Shown here: piece after piece, positions 6,355 through 14,368 of the stretch | Layout: each line of letters starts with the position of its first letter | How positions within the stretch are numbered: position 1 is the first letter of the stretch | Assembly (NCBI GenBank): GCA_944326495.1 | Contig: CALVEE010000103.1 | Coordinates: 1 to 18,850, forward strand | Direction of reading: 5' to 3' | DNA: 18,850 bases | DNA from: Candidatus Gastranaerophilales bacterium | GTDB lineage: Bacteria > Cyanobacteriota > Vampirovibrionia > Gastranaerophilales > Gastranaerophilaceae | The notes under the pieces: generated by a model | The model's database searches: none | What the model was told of the DNA's origin: nothing | The model's input: only the letters and a program-made list of their open reading frames with translations | Position numbers and translations under genes: made by a program

Positions 6355-7671
6355 TTGGCAGAGAAATTCAAAATACAAGGCGGAGAGACTCTTAAGGGTG
6401 AAGTTTCGATAGGCGGAGCTAAGAATTCTGTTTTGAAACTCCTTGCTGCCAGTATTCTTGTAAAAGGTAAAACCAAAATTTATAATGTTCCGCAGCTTAC
6501 GGATGTTGATATTATGCTCAATGTGCTCTCAGATTTAGGGGCATCTTATATCTATGATAAGCAGGGGAAATCAGTTGAAGTTGATGCTTCAAATATTAGT
6601 TCAATTACTGCAAAATACGAACTTGTAAGCAAAATGAGGGCGTCTTTTATAATATTAGGAGCACTTATGTCCCGCTGCAGAGAAGCAATTGTAGCACTTC
6701 CCGGCGGATGCGCAATCGGTGAAAGGCGTGTTGATTTTCATATAAAAGGTTTAGAGGCTCTTGGAGCTAAAATTAAAATTGAAAACGGTTATGTGCATGC
6801 AAAAGCGTCTAAGTTGACAGGCGCAGATATTTATCTTGATATTCCTTCTGTCGGTGCGACTGAAAATCTTATGCTGGCGGCAGTTTTGGCTGACGGAGCA
6901 ACAAGAATTCAAAACGCCGCGCAGGAGCCGGAAATCATTGATCTGGCGAACTTTTTGAATACGATAGGCGCCGATATATCAGGAGCTGGAACTTCTGAAA
7001 TCATTATTAACGGAGTTAAGGCCGAAAATTTACATACTGCAGAATATACGACCATTCCGGACAGGATTGAGGCAGGAACTTTTATGGCTGCTGTTGTTGC
7101 AACTAAGGGTAAAGCTATAATCAGAAATGTATATCCTGCTCATTTAACATTCTTTAATGATAAATTAATCAAAATGGGAGCTAATATTAAGCTTGTTGAG
7201 CCTACAACGATTGAAGTAAGCTGTAAAAACAGACTTAATTCAATCAATTTTGTCACCCAGCCATACCCGGGCTTTCCTACTGATTTGCAGGCTATAGCTA
7301 TGACACTTTTAACTACTGCAAACGGAGTTGGAATTATTACAGAAAGTCTTTATGAAAACCGCTTTATGCAAGTCCCTGATTTACGCAGAATGGGTGCTGA
7401 TATTCATCAGGACAGAAACCATGCTATTATTAAGGGGGTTAAAAATCTAACCGGTGCAACAGTGGCAGCAAGCGATTTAAGAGCCGGAGCAGCACTAGTT
7501 ATTGCAGGGCTGATGGCACAGGGTGAAACTGTTGTTGAGAAATTGCACCATATTGACAGGGGTTATGAAGAATTTGAATATAAACTGCAGAAATTAGGCG
7601 GTAAAATTTACAGATATAATGACGAAGATACTAAAGAAGTAAAGGGGGTATTTAATGAGTCCCGCGTATAA
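6355..7671 (+). CDS. murA: UDP-N-acetylglucosamine 1-carboxyvinyltransferase (MurA)
   Basis: First committed cytosolic step of peptidoglycan synthesis: it moves enolpyruvate from PEP to the 3'-OH of UDP-GlcNAc, and it is the fosfomycin target. The 438 residues fit the family. Visible are the substrate lysine-asparagine GGAKNSVLKLLAASIL (K23, N24; most homologues have KNAALP), the catalytic cysteine C119 in LPGGCAIGERRVDFHIKGLE (so fosfomycin-sensitive type rather than Cys-to-Asp), D310 in YPGFPTDLQ and R376 in DLRAGAAL. The start codon is TTG at 6355, four bases after GGAGG. No in-frame ATG or GTG upstream is preceded by such a site. The 3' end overlaps the next gene by 17 bases. Confidence 0.96.
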   Translation: MAEKFKIQGGETLKGEVSIGGAKNSVLKLLAASILVKGKTKIYNVPQLTDVDIMLNVLSDLGASYIYDKQGKSVEVDASNISSITAKYELVSKMRASFIILGALMSRCREAIVALPGGCAIGERRVDFHIKGLEALGAKIKIENGYVHAKASKLTGADIYLDIPSVGATENLMLAAVLADGATRIQNAAQEPEIIDLANFLNTIGADISGAGTSEIIINGVKAENLHTAEYTTIPDRIEAGTFMAAVVATKGKAIIRNVYPAHLTFFNDKLIKMGANIKLVEPTTIEVSCKNRLNSINFVTQPYPGFPTDLQAIAMTLLTTANGVGIITESLYENRFMQVPDLRRMGADIHQDRNHAIIKGVKNLTGATVAASDLRAGAALVIAGLMAQGETVVEKLHHIDRGYEEFEYKLQKLGGKIYRYNDEDTKEVKGVFNESRV

Positions 7672-7987
7672 AAGATGGTATGACCATGACCCTAAACTTT
7701 TAGAAGTTATTGAATTATTGAAAAATTATCAGGATGAATTAAGAGAGCATGCTGTAGTTTTTCTTGATAAATTAGAACAAAAAGTTTCTAAAGAAGCATT
7801 AGACAGGTTTTATGATTTAGTAAAACCTGTTAACGGCAACAGATGGTATGATAAAGACCCTATTATTTCTAAAACAGTAGAAATTTTGCGTGTTGTGCCG
7901 CCTGAAGTCCAGAGCGCATGCGCTGAACGTTTTATTTCTGCATTAAAGGAAATGGGGATTGAATACGAAAGCCCTAATCATAGTTAG
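7655..7987 (+). CDS. Small protein with two WYDxDP repeats, coupled to murA
   Basis: 110 residues, no signal peptide or membrane segment, mostly helical. It is an internal duplication. KRWYDHDPKLLEVIELL (6-22) and NRWYDKDPIISKTVEIL (62-78) align, each followed by a second helix (ELREHAVVFLDKL, VQSACAERFISAL). Short RWYDxDP proteins occur in other low-GC bacteria, as far as I recall without an assigned function. The ATG at 7655 follows AAAGGGGG with a good gap and lies inside the end of murA, so translation is coupled. A job linked to cell-wall synthesis is inference from position only. Confidence 0.75.
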   Translation: MSPAYKRWYDHDPKLLEVIELLKNYQDELREHAVVFLDKLEQKVSKEALDRFYDLVKPVNGNRWYDKDPIISKTVEILRVVPPEVQSACAERFISALKEMGIEYESPNHS

Positions 7988-8029
7988 TTAGCACTTTTTA
8001 AGGTCATAATAAAGTACTATATCCTCTCC

Positions 8030-8182
8030 TTACAGGCTAGGAGCAGCCGCGTTTGAGGCCGTGTAGAAAACTACAGATGCGGTGATTACTACTGTAGAGA
8101 TAAATAAAAAAGATAAATTAAATAAATACTTAAATGCACTAAAATATTGTTGCGCAAGTGCGCGTATCCTACGCTTTTTCAT
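8030..8182 (-). CDS. Possible 50-residue single-span membrane peptide
   Basis: A short frame on the minus strand, 11 bases after the stop codon of the membrane protein gene. It begins MKKRRIRALAQQYFSAFKYL with a strongly basic start, has a hydrophobic span at about residues 21-41 (LFNLSFLFISTVVITASVVF), and ends in TASNAAAPSL. The layout is that of a small inner-membrane protein with the basic end inside, or an uncleaved signal. There is no good ribosome site, so it would depend on coupling to the gene before. The same DNA can form hairpins (TGTAG-AAAA-CTACA near 8064-8077), so a structured 3' end is the alternative. From 7988 to 8029 I see only a weak hairpin that could end the murA unit. 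Confidence 0.4.
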   Translation of the reverse strand: MKKRRIRALAQQYFSAFKYLFNLSFLFISTVVITASVVFYTASNAAAPSL

Positions 8183-8193
8183 ATTTCATGTTA

Positions 8194-8679
8194 CTACTTA
8201 ATTTCAAAATCCACACTTGAATTCTGGTTATTTTCCTTTTTTATGCCGGTTATAAGTTCATACACATAGGCCGTGACAAGTCCGGTAAAACCATTAAACA
8301 GGGCACTTATGCCTGCCATAAGTATCATCAATAATACCATTACAACTATTGAACCGAAACTTCCGAGGAAAAATCTTAAAAAACCTTGTGTGTAAGATGG
8401 TATAAGCCAACCTAAAAGCATGCTAATCGGAGCATACACAATTGAAAAAGCTATAAATGATACAAAACCAATAACCGCACCAAATATACACCCTTCTCTT
8501 ACGCTTATTATTCCAATTAATTCATTCTGCTTGAGATAGGCAAGAACAAATGCTGACAAGCATATTATCAGAAGCATAAAACTTATAAAACTCACGTAAG
8601 GAATAATTGTTATTAATCCGAGTATTACTCCTGCAAAAGCGCTTAATATTGATAATTGTTTTAACAAAAGCAAATTCAT
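8194..8679 (-). CDS. Four-helix membrane protein of unknown function
   Basis: 161 residues, very hydrophobic. Membrane segments are at about 7-29, 32-50, 64-88 and 105-128, with a further weak segment near 125-140 and a short polar tail (GIKKENNQNSSVDFEIK). Gly-rich, Ala-rich segments (GCIFGAVIGFVSF, GISALFNGFTGLVTAYVYEL) recall small permease-like or DUF-type membrane proteins, but I recognise no specific family. The start ATG has GGAG about 8 bases upstream. The gene begins 13 bases after leuC ends, so the two probably share a transcript. A link to leucine metabolism is not implied by anything in the protein. Confidence 0.7.
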   Translation of the reverse strand: MNLLLLKQLSILSAFAGVILGLITIIPYVSFISFMLLIICLSAFVLAYLKQNELIGIISVREGCIFGAVIGFVSFIAFSIVYAPISMLLGWLIPSYTQGFLRFFLGSFGSIVVMVLLMILMAGISALFNGFTGLVTAYVYELITGIKKENNQNSSVDFEIK

Positions 8680-8692
8680 TATTATTTTCTCC

Positions 8693-9934
8693 TTATTCAG
8701 CCGCGATATACCCTCTTAAAGCCGTATATGCTGCAACATACGGGGAGGCTAAATAAATATATCCTTTAGTATTCCCCATTCTGCCCTGAAAATTTCTATT
8801 TTGTGTAGCAAGGCAGACTTCACCATCACCTAAAATTCCTGCATGAACCCCGACACAAGGCCCGCATCCGGGAGCAAGTATTGCAGCGCCTGCGTCTACA
8901 AAAATATCTATTAAACCTTCTTTTAATGCCTGTTTAAAGACATCTTTAGAAGCAGGAGATATCAGCATTCTAACATCCGGATGAACTGTTTTGCCCTTAA
9001 GAATTTCCGCTGCAATTCTTAAATCTTCAATTCTGCCATTAGTACAGGTTCCGACAAAAACCTGATTAACTTTTACATCTTTAAGCTCTTCAACCGTTTT
9101 AGTATTGTCAACAGTATGCGGACAAGAAACCGTGTGAGGAATATCTTCGGCCTTTATTTCAATTATTCTTTCATATTCGGCATCGCTATCGGGTAGAATT
9201 TGTCTGAATTTATCTCCTCGTCCTCTTTCTTTCAGGAATTCCTTTGTTTTATTATCAGCGACAAAAAGTCCGCACTTAGCGCCGGCTTCAACCGCCATAT
9301 TAGCAAGCGTAAATCTTTCTGACATCGACATATTGTCAATCATATCACCGCAAAACTCCAAAGCTTTATAAGTAGCGCCGTCTGCACCAATCATACCAAT
9401 CAGATGAAGCATTAAATCTTTTGAACAAATTCCCGGTTTAAATTTACCATTCACAACGATTTTAAAAGTTGCAGGAACTTTCAGCCAGGTTTTTCCAAGT
9501 GCCATTGCGACTGCAACATCCGTAGAGCCCATGCCGGTTGCAAACGCACCCAGCGCTCCGGAGGTACAAGTGTGCGAATCGGCTCCGACGAGGACTTCTC
9601 CGGGGTTAACAAAAGTTTCAATTAACCTCTGGTGGCAGACTCCCGCTCCTACATCAGATAAGACAGCACCATACTCTTTATGGAAATCTCTTAACACCAT
9701 ATGCGTGTTAGAAAGCTCTTTTCTCGGACTTGGAGACGCATGGTCTATAAACAATATAGTTCTTTGGGGATTATTCAATTTTGATTTGCCAAGTTTCTTG
9801 AATTCCTGAACCGTTAAAGGGCCTGTACCATCCTGTACAGCTGTTACATCCACTTTAGAAATAACAAGTTCACCTGCATGCACACTCTTTCCTGCATGTT
9901 CTGATATAATTTTTTCAACTAAAGTCAATCCCAT
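8693..9934 (-). CDS. leuC: 3-isopropylmalate dehydratase large subunit (LeuC/HacA-type aconitase family)
   Basis: Cytosolic [4Fe-4S] enzyme subunit that isomerises 2-isopropylmalate to 3-isopropylmalate in leucine synthesis, working with LeuD. From the chosen start it has 413 residues, the length of the shorter LeuC2/homoaconitase-like class rather than the 465-residue E. coli form. Cluster cysteines are in CTNGRIEDLR (about residue 297) and GCGPC (about 357 and 360). DHASPSPRK, DSHTCTSGALGAFATGMGST and NRNFQGRMG are also diagnostic. I start at the ATG at 9934 (MGLTLVEKI, as in homologues), with GGGGG at 9945-9949. The frame could begin at 9958, but its ribosome site would lie at the predicted 5' end of the message. 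No leuD, leuA or leuB is in the window, and related HacA, methylmalate or dimethylmalate dehydratases cannot be fully excluded. Confidence 0.9.
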   Translation of the reverse strand: MGLTLVEKIISEHAGKSVHAGELVISKVDVTAVQDGTGPLTVQEFKKLGKSKLNNPQRTILFIDHASPSPRKELSNTHMVLRDFHKEYGAVLSDVGAGVCHQRLIETFVNPGEVLVGADSHTCTSGALGAFATGMGSTDVAVAMALGKTWLKVPATFKIVVNGKFKPGICSKDLMLHLIGMIGADGATYKALEFCGDMIDNMSMSERFTLANMAVEAGAKCGLFVADNKTKEFLKERGRGDKFRQILPDSDAEYERIIEIKAEDIPHTVSCPHTVDNTKTVEELKDVKVNQVFVGTCTNGRIEDLRIAAEILKGKTVHPDVRMLISPASKDVFKQALKEGLIDIFVDAGAAILAPGCGPCVGVHAGILGDGEVCLATQNRNFQGRMGNTKGYIYLASPYVAAYTALRGYIAAE

Positions 9935-9975
9935 CTTAAAATGTCCCCCGCAAAGCATATATTATTTCCCCCTTT

Positions 9976-10008
9976 ATTCTATCACAATTTAATTGTTTTT
10001 GTTATAAT
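9976..10008. promoter_or_regulatory. Divergent promoters with a central palindrome
   Basis: For leuC the minus strand carries TGATAGAAT (extended -10, hexamer 9981-9976). For the plus-strand gene at 10031 there is TGTTATAAT (hexamer 10003-10008). Between them ACAATT-T-AATTGT (9984-9996) is a perfect palindrome, placed where one bound protein could affect both units. The two -10 boxes are only 21 bases apart. Confidence 0.5.
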
Positions 10009-10030
10009 TTTCTCAAAGGAAGAGGGATTA

Positions 10031-11509
10031 ATGAAAAAAAGGGATATTTTAATTTATATAATGCTTGCAATTGCATGTTTGTTTCTGGTTTGCCTCTCTA
10101 CAAACTACGACTATGACTTGTTTGCAAGACTTATTGTAGGCGAAAGGTTTATTGAAAACGGGATATTGCCTTTTAAAGATTTTCTCTCATATACCCCGAC
10201 TCATCCGTGGTATGACCATGAATGGGGTTCAGGTGTTGTTTTTTATCTATTCTTGAAATACTTAGGCTCTGTTGGTCTAATTCTTCTTCAAGCAGTTTTG
10301 ATGTTTTTTACAGCAGTATTTGTATTAAAAACCCAGAAACTCCAAAAACATGCCTATCCTGTCTCACTCGTTTTTATGGGCATATTTCTGGCTCTATTTA
10401 TGAGATTAAACTCTGAGTTAATTAGATGCCAGCTTTTTAGCTTTATGTTTTTCAGCATGTTTCTTTATTTCCTTGAAAAAGCCAGAAAAAAAGGTTCTAA
10501 TCTTGTCTGGTTCATTCCTTTAATTACTATTATTTGGAATAACCTGCACGGCGGAATTGTATCAGGATTAGGCCTGATATTCCTATATTTTATTGGAGCA
10601 CTAATAGAGCGAAAGCCGTGGAAAAAATATATTGCAGTACTTGCAGTTTCAACTCCGCTTCTGGTTATAAACCCGTATGGACTTAAATATTTACAATTTC
10701 TATTTTCAGCTGCTACAAAGCACAGAAAATACATCACAGAATGGTGGCCGTTTTATCATAGAAGGCATGTTCTTTATTATATGCCTATGAGCTTATATGG
10801 AATTTTTGCGTTTGTAATAAACTTTATTGAAAATAAAAAAATTGATATTACAAAAACTCTTGTACTAGCAGTAACACTGTATTCCGGTCTTGCACACGTA
10901 AAACTTCTTTCTATTACAATAATCGCAGCCGCTGCATTATGCTATAACGATTTTTGTAAAGTTTTTGGCTTTATGAAAAAACTTACCCGAAAAATTGAAA
11001 AAAGTCTGTATCTTGCGCTCCCAATGCTCGCGCTATTAATACCTCTTTTTTCTCCACTGGTTCCAAGGGCTGATTTATATAAATTACCTCTATACGAAAT
11101 TGAATTCCTGAAAATAAACCGTATTAAAGGCAATATTGTTGTACCATTTGGTTTTGGAAGCTATACCTCTTATAAACTTTATCCTGATAACCTTATTTTT
11201 ATGGACGGACGGTATGAAGAAGTTTATGACGATAAAGAGTTTATGGTGTTGAGGAATTTTAACCTGAATGAACCGAACTGGGATGACATAATAAAAAATT
11301 ATGATACTGATATCTTAATGCCGCAGAAAACTGCTGATATATATCCTGCTCTGGTTAAAAACAAAGATTGGGAACTCATATTTGAGGGACGTTTATGCGG
11401 AATTTTTGTAAAAAAAGACAAGCGCGCATTTTCTTATTATGAACCAGAATACGATATAGATTATTATAGAAAAACAATGTTTAAACATGGAGACTATCTA
11501 AATGAGTAA
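10031..11509 (+). CDS. Polytopic membrane protein, GT-C glycosyltransferase-like
   Basis: 492 residues with about nine to eleven membrane segments up to residue 345 and a soluble C-terminal domain. After the first helix comes an acidic loop NYDYDLFARLIVGERFIENG, then DFLSYTPTHPWYDHEWGSG (51-68). This is the pattern of an acidic pair in the first outside loop plus a conserved 'SYT...W.DHEW' block seen in GT-C-fold glycosyltransferase-like proteins that use polyprenyl-phosphate sugars. Later come NNLHGG (170-175) and FMDGRYEEVYDD (390-401) in the soluble part. I infer sugar transfer at the outer face of the inner membrane; donor and acceptor are unknown. The frame stays open upstream to 9941, but the ATG at 10031 has AAGGAAGAGGG before it and follows the extended -10. 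The end overlaps the patatin gene by 8 bases. Confidence 0.75.
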   Translation: MKKRDILIYIMLAIACLFLVCLSTNYDYDLFARLIVGERFIENGILPFKDFLSYTPTHPWYDHEWGSGVVFYLFLKYLGSVGLILLQAVLMFFTAVFVLKTQKLQKHAYPVSLVFMGIFLALFMRLNSELIRCQLFSFMFFSMFLYFLEKARKKGSNLVWFIPLITIIWNNLHGGIVSGLGLIFLYFIGALIERKPWKKYIAVLAVSTPLLVINPYGLKYLQFLFSAATKHRKYITEWWPFYHRRHVLYYMPMSLYGIFAFVINFIENKKIDITKTLVLAVTLYSGLAHVKLLSITIIAAAALCYNDFCKVFGFMKKLTRKIEKSLYLALPMLALLIPLFSPLVPRADLYKLPLYEIEFLKINRIKGNIVVPFGFGSYTSYKLYPDNLIFMDGRYEEVYDDKEFMVLRNFNLNEPNWDDIIKNYDTDILMPQKTADIYPALVKNKDWELIFEGRLCGIFVKKDKRAFSYYEPEYDIDYYRKTMFKHGDYLNE

Positions 11510-12680
11510 CCCTTTAAAATATACCTGCCTGTTTGGAGGCGGTGCTATCAGAGGAATGGCATATGTAGGTACAATAAGAGCATTAGAAGAACTCGGAATT
11601 GAATATGATATAATAGGAGGCTCCTCTGTTGGGTCCGTTATGGCAGCACTTATTGCGAGCGGATACAAATCCTATGAGCTGGAAAACCTATTTATGAAGG
11701 TTAATTTTGATTTATTTAAAGATATTCACCTTGGAATAGGTCAGCCTTTTGCCCTAAGCAAAGGCGAAATATTTCAGGACTGGCTTAATGAGCTGCTTGC
11801 TAAAAAAGCGGATAATGTAAGAGGGAGAAATGTAAAGTTTAAAGACATTGCAAAACCGCTTGTAATTATAACAACAGATCTGACAAAATTCTGCTGTCAG
11901 GAATTTTCAGACACTGTAACACCTGATTTTGAAATAGCGCAGGCCATTAAAATTTCATCAAGCATGCCGGGGCTTATGGCGCCATTTAAGTATAATGACT
12001 CTTTCCTGGTTGACGGCGATTTACAAAAAGCATCTCCAATGTGGAGACTCTCAAATACTCTCCGGGAGTCAGAAAGCAGAATATTGGAATTCAGACTGGA
12101 AGGGGATTACAGCAAAGATGAAAAGAACCCTATTTCTTTTATAAACACAATTTACAGCTGCGTAACAGATATTGCAACAGATTTTGTAACCGAACTCTAT
12201 GGCAATAATGACAGATATGACTGCATAAGAATTAATACAGGAGATATTTTCTTTGCAGACTTTAACCTAAATAAAGATGCAAGAAGAGATCTTATAAATG
12301 CCGGATATGAACAGACAATGAATTATTTTAAAAAAAATCTTCCGGAAAAGAAAAAAAGACTTCTTGATGTTTATCAAACAATATCTACTTATCTCAAAAA
12401 AGCACAAAAAGGCTTAAAATCCAATAATGTAGAAGAAGTTCAATGGTGGTTCGGAGATATTTTTACAGTCTTATGTGAAAACAAAGAGATAGTAGATCCT
12501 CTAATATACAGTAAAATTGTGGAATTAAAAAATGCACTTGTCAAGGGAACATCTACTGTTTTATTTTTCCATGCTTGTTTTAAAGGCGCAAAAAGACTTG
12601 AGGCTCAAATGAAAGACGTAAAAATGACAATTGATACCAGAATCACTGATATAAAACTATATCTGCAAAAATTTGAATAA
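11502..12680 (+). CDS. Patatin-like phospholipase/acyl hydrolase
   Basis: 392 residues, no signal peptide. The patatin fold signatures are all present near the N-terminus: oxyanion-hole loop FGGGAIRGMAYVG (11-23), nucleophile elbow GGSSVGS with catalytic Ser42 (GxSxG), and the catalytic Asp171 in LVDGDLQKASP (family form DGG/DGA). The enzyme class cleaves acyl esters of phospholipids or related lipids with a Ser-Asp dyad. Residues about 280-392 form a helical, lysine-rich extension with a possible coiled coil (KKKRLLDVYQTISTYLKKAQ), unlike short patatins, perhaps for membrane contact or partner binding. The 8-base overlap with the GT-C-like gene shows co-translation, so a role in lipid or lipoglycan processing is a reasonable inference. 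The substrate is unknown. It ends 8 bases from the convergent sugar transferase gene. Confidence 0.88.
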   Translation: MSNPLKYTCLFGGGAIRGMAYVGTIRALEELGIEYDIIGGSSVGSVMAALIASGYKSYELENLFMKVNFDLFKDIHLGIGQPFALSKGEIFQDWLNELLAKKADNVRGRNVKFKDIAKPLVIITTDLTKFCCQEFSDTVTPDFEIAQAIKISSSMPGLMAPFKYNDSFLVDGDLQKASPMWRLSNTLRESESRILEFRLEGDYSKDEKNPISFINTIYSCVTDIATDFVTELYGNNDRYDCIRINTGDIFFADFNLNKDARRDLINAGYEQTMNYFKKNLPEKKKRLLDVYQTISTYLKKAQKGLKSNNVEEVQWWFGDIFTVLCENKEIVDPLIYSKIVELKNALVKGTSTVLFFHACFKGAKRLEAQMKDVKMTIDTRITDIKLYLQKFE

Positions 12681-12688
12681 TAATTAAC

Positions 12689-14032
12689 TTATTTGCATTT
12701 CCCGCATAAAACTTTCAAAACATATTGCACAAGAAACCCAAATTCCCAAAGAATATGCCTGTGTTTTATGTAATATAAATCGTATTCCAATCTTTCCTCT
12801 GCAGACGGTTCACAAACATTAACCTGCTGCCAGCCGCACCAGCCCGGCCGAACCCAGTTTCTGCTTTCCCAGAAAGGTATGCGGTCTTTATTTTCATAAT
12901 AAACTTCTTCACGAACGGGTCTTGGGCCTATAACGCTCATATCTCCGCGCAGAACGTTTATCATTTGAGGAATTTCATCTACATGGAATTTTCTAAGCCA
13001 TCTGCAGAACGGCATAATCCTCTTATCATTCGCCTGAACTTCATTCAAATCGTCGTCAAAATTTTCTTCAACTTTATCCTGGTACATTGTTCTGAATTTT
13101 AGCATTTTGAATGGCTGACCGAATTTACCGATTCTTGTTTGCGTAAAGAATACCGGCCCTAAATCGGAGAGCTTTATTCCAATCATTGCTATGATTGATA
13201 ATGGAGATGTCAGTATTAGAATCAATATTGATGCAACAATATCACAAAAACGTTTGATATTAGCGTATAAAAGAGCTTTTTTTCTTACACAGTCATAGAA
13301 AAGCCAGTTTACAGTCATTTTAGATACAAGATATTTATGTGTTATTTTTTCATAAAATTTTGGCATTCTCCATACTTTTACGCCCAGCGGGATACCTTTT
13401 ACAAGGTCTGTAAGGATTACTGAATCCATGCGGGATTTTACAGCTATGATAACTATTTTTACATTATTATCTTTTATAACAGCTTCTGAATCACAGGTTA
13501 ATCCTAAAATAGGGATAGTTGAGTCCTCATCTTCAATATTATTCATATTATCATCAAGAAATCCAACAACTCTCATGTCTAATTCCGGACGTGCTTGAAT
13601 TTCTTCGGCAATAAGCTTTCCATCCTGGCCAGCACCTACAATAAGTACATTTTTTACGGATTTAAAGTTTTTAGATAACAGATGAATTATTCTCCAAACT
13701 AAGATACAGGCAAAAGCTCCTGCTGCATTTATTGCAAGCAAAAGAAAAGTTATAACGCTGTATCCTGCAATTAAAAGCGGGATTGCGGTGATAATTGTTG
13801 CTGCAGAAACGGTTTCAAATAACAAATATATGTCAGCGAGCCGGTATTTTTTATCTTGATAAAAGCCTTTAAAGAACATAGAAATTAATAAAACCGCAAG
13901 AAACCACAATGTAATTATAAAAAGCTGTAACGCGTTATTTGTAAAACCTGCAAATGTATACATTGTAGTAAATACAATAATCAAAGCATCTACTGTTGCA
14001 GTTATATAAACAGACTTAGAAATATCAGTCAT
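12689..14032 (-). CDS. Polyprenyl-phosphate sugar-1-phosphate transferase (exopolysaccharide/O-antigen initiation)
   Basis: Inner-membrane enzyme of the WbaP/WcaJ type (polyisoprenylphosphate hexose-1-phosphate transferase) that loads the first sugar phosphate from a nucleotide sugar onto undecaprenyl phosphate. Of 447 residues, 1-118 hold four membrane helices. Residues 125-235 form the Rossmann-like 'CoA-binding' domain (NVLIVGAGQDGKLIAEEI), and the catalytic part starts at the reentrant helix KRFCDIVASILILILTSPLS (260-279). Family motifs are QTRIGKFGQPFKMLKFRTM (298-316), RKFHVDEIPQMINVLRGDMS (347-366) with the Asp352-Glu353 pair, and VIGPRPV (367-373). AAGGAG precedes the ATG, and an extended -10 (TGGTATAAT) lies at 14070-14078. 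There is no polysaccharide cluster beside it, so its sugar is not predictable. Confidence 0.92.
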   Translation of the reverse strand: MTDISKSVYITATVDALIIVFTTMYTFAGFTNNALQLFIITLWFLAVLLISMFFKGFYQDKKYRLADIYLLFETVSAATIITAIPLLIAGYSVITFLLLAINAAGAFACILVWRIIHLLSKNFKSVKNVLIVGAGQDGKLIAEEIQARPELDMRVVGFLDDNMNNIEDEDSTIPILGLTCDSEAVIKDNNVKIVIIAVKSRMDSVILTDLVKGIPLGVKVWRMPKFYEKITHKYLVSKMTVNWLFYDCVRKKALLYANIKRFCDIVASILILILTSPLSIIAMIGIKLSDLGPVFFTQTRIGKFGQPFKMLKFRTMYQDKVEENFDDDLNEVQANDKRIMPFCRWLRKFHVDEIPQMINVLRGDMSVIGPRPVREEVYYENKDRIPFWESRNWVRPGWCGWQQVNVCEPSAEERLEYDLYYIKHRHILWEFGFLVQYVLKVLCGKCK

Positions 14033-14069
14033 AAAATCTCCTTGTTATAAACACTTTTTCAACTCTTCT

Positions 14070-14078
14070 ATTATACCA
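14070..14078 (-). promoter_or_regulatory. Extended -10 promoter of the sugar transferase gene
   Basis: The minus strand reads TGGTATAAT (14078-14070), with no good -35. The G-rich repeats and G10 tract start a few bases farther upstream, so length changes there could affect this promoter. Confidence 0.5.
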
Positions 14079-14082
14079 CACC

Positions 14083-14180
14083 AGGGGTAAATATAACAGG
14101 GGGAAATACGAAGGGGTAAATATAAAAAGGGGGGGGGGAAATATAACAGGAAGTAATAGGAGTTAAATAGGAAATATAAG
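14083..14180. repeat. G-rich degenerate tandem repeat with a G10 tract
   Basis: Three copies of an 18-20 base unit close to AGGGGTAAATATAACAGG lie at 14083-14100, 14111-14130 and 14133-14150, with decayed pieces to 14180. An uninterrupted run of ten G stands at 14129-14138. Such a homopolymer is prone to slippage. The repeats lie between the divergent starts of the sugar transferase and the HEPN-like gene. Confidence 0.65.
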
Positions 14181-14184
14181 CTAA

Positions 14185-14217
14185 TAAATAAATAAAAAGA
14201 ACCGGTCTTATGACCGG
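14185..14217 (-). terminator. Orphan minus-strand intrinsic terminator
   Basis: CCGGTC (14202-14207) and GACCGG (14212-14217) form a stem with loop TTAT. On the minus strand it is followed by TTCTTTTTATTTATT. No minus-strand gene is visible between here and 14377, so it may serve a short RNA or be left over from a gene displaced by the neighbouring cassette. The rest of the gap to 14376 shows nothing clear beyond the leader described below. Confidence 0.5.
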
Positions 14218-14368
14218 CTATATCCTAATTCCAAAATAAATAATCTTTTAAATGGTACCCCAAATAGAAAATAATTGGAACCGAATAGTCTCCGACATCC
14301 GCAAGTTTTATGAGCTAAGGGATATTGCTTAACATTATTCATGCTAAGATAAGGTGTAAGGAGTTTAA

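Noticed and set aside
8040..8105. Riboswitch or ribozyme in the 7988-8193 gap
   Set aside because: Hairpins exist, but no conserved ribozyme or riboswitch core was found, and a coding frame on the minus strand explains the stretch at least as well.
9531..9809. Antisense frame inside leuC
   Set aside because: Shadow frame. The leuC motifs on the other strand are unambiguous.
9941..10030. Upstream extension of the GT-C-like protein (30 extra codons)
   Set aside because: It would need translation from upstream of the predicted promoter. The ATG at 10031 has the ribosome site.
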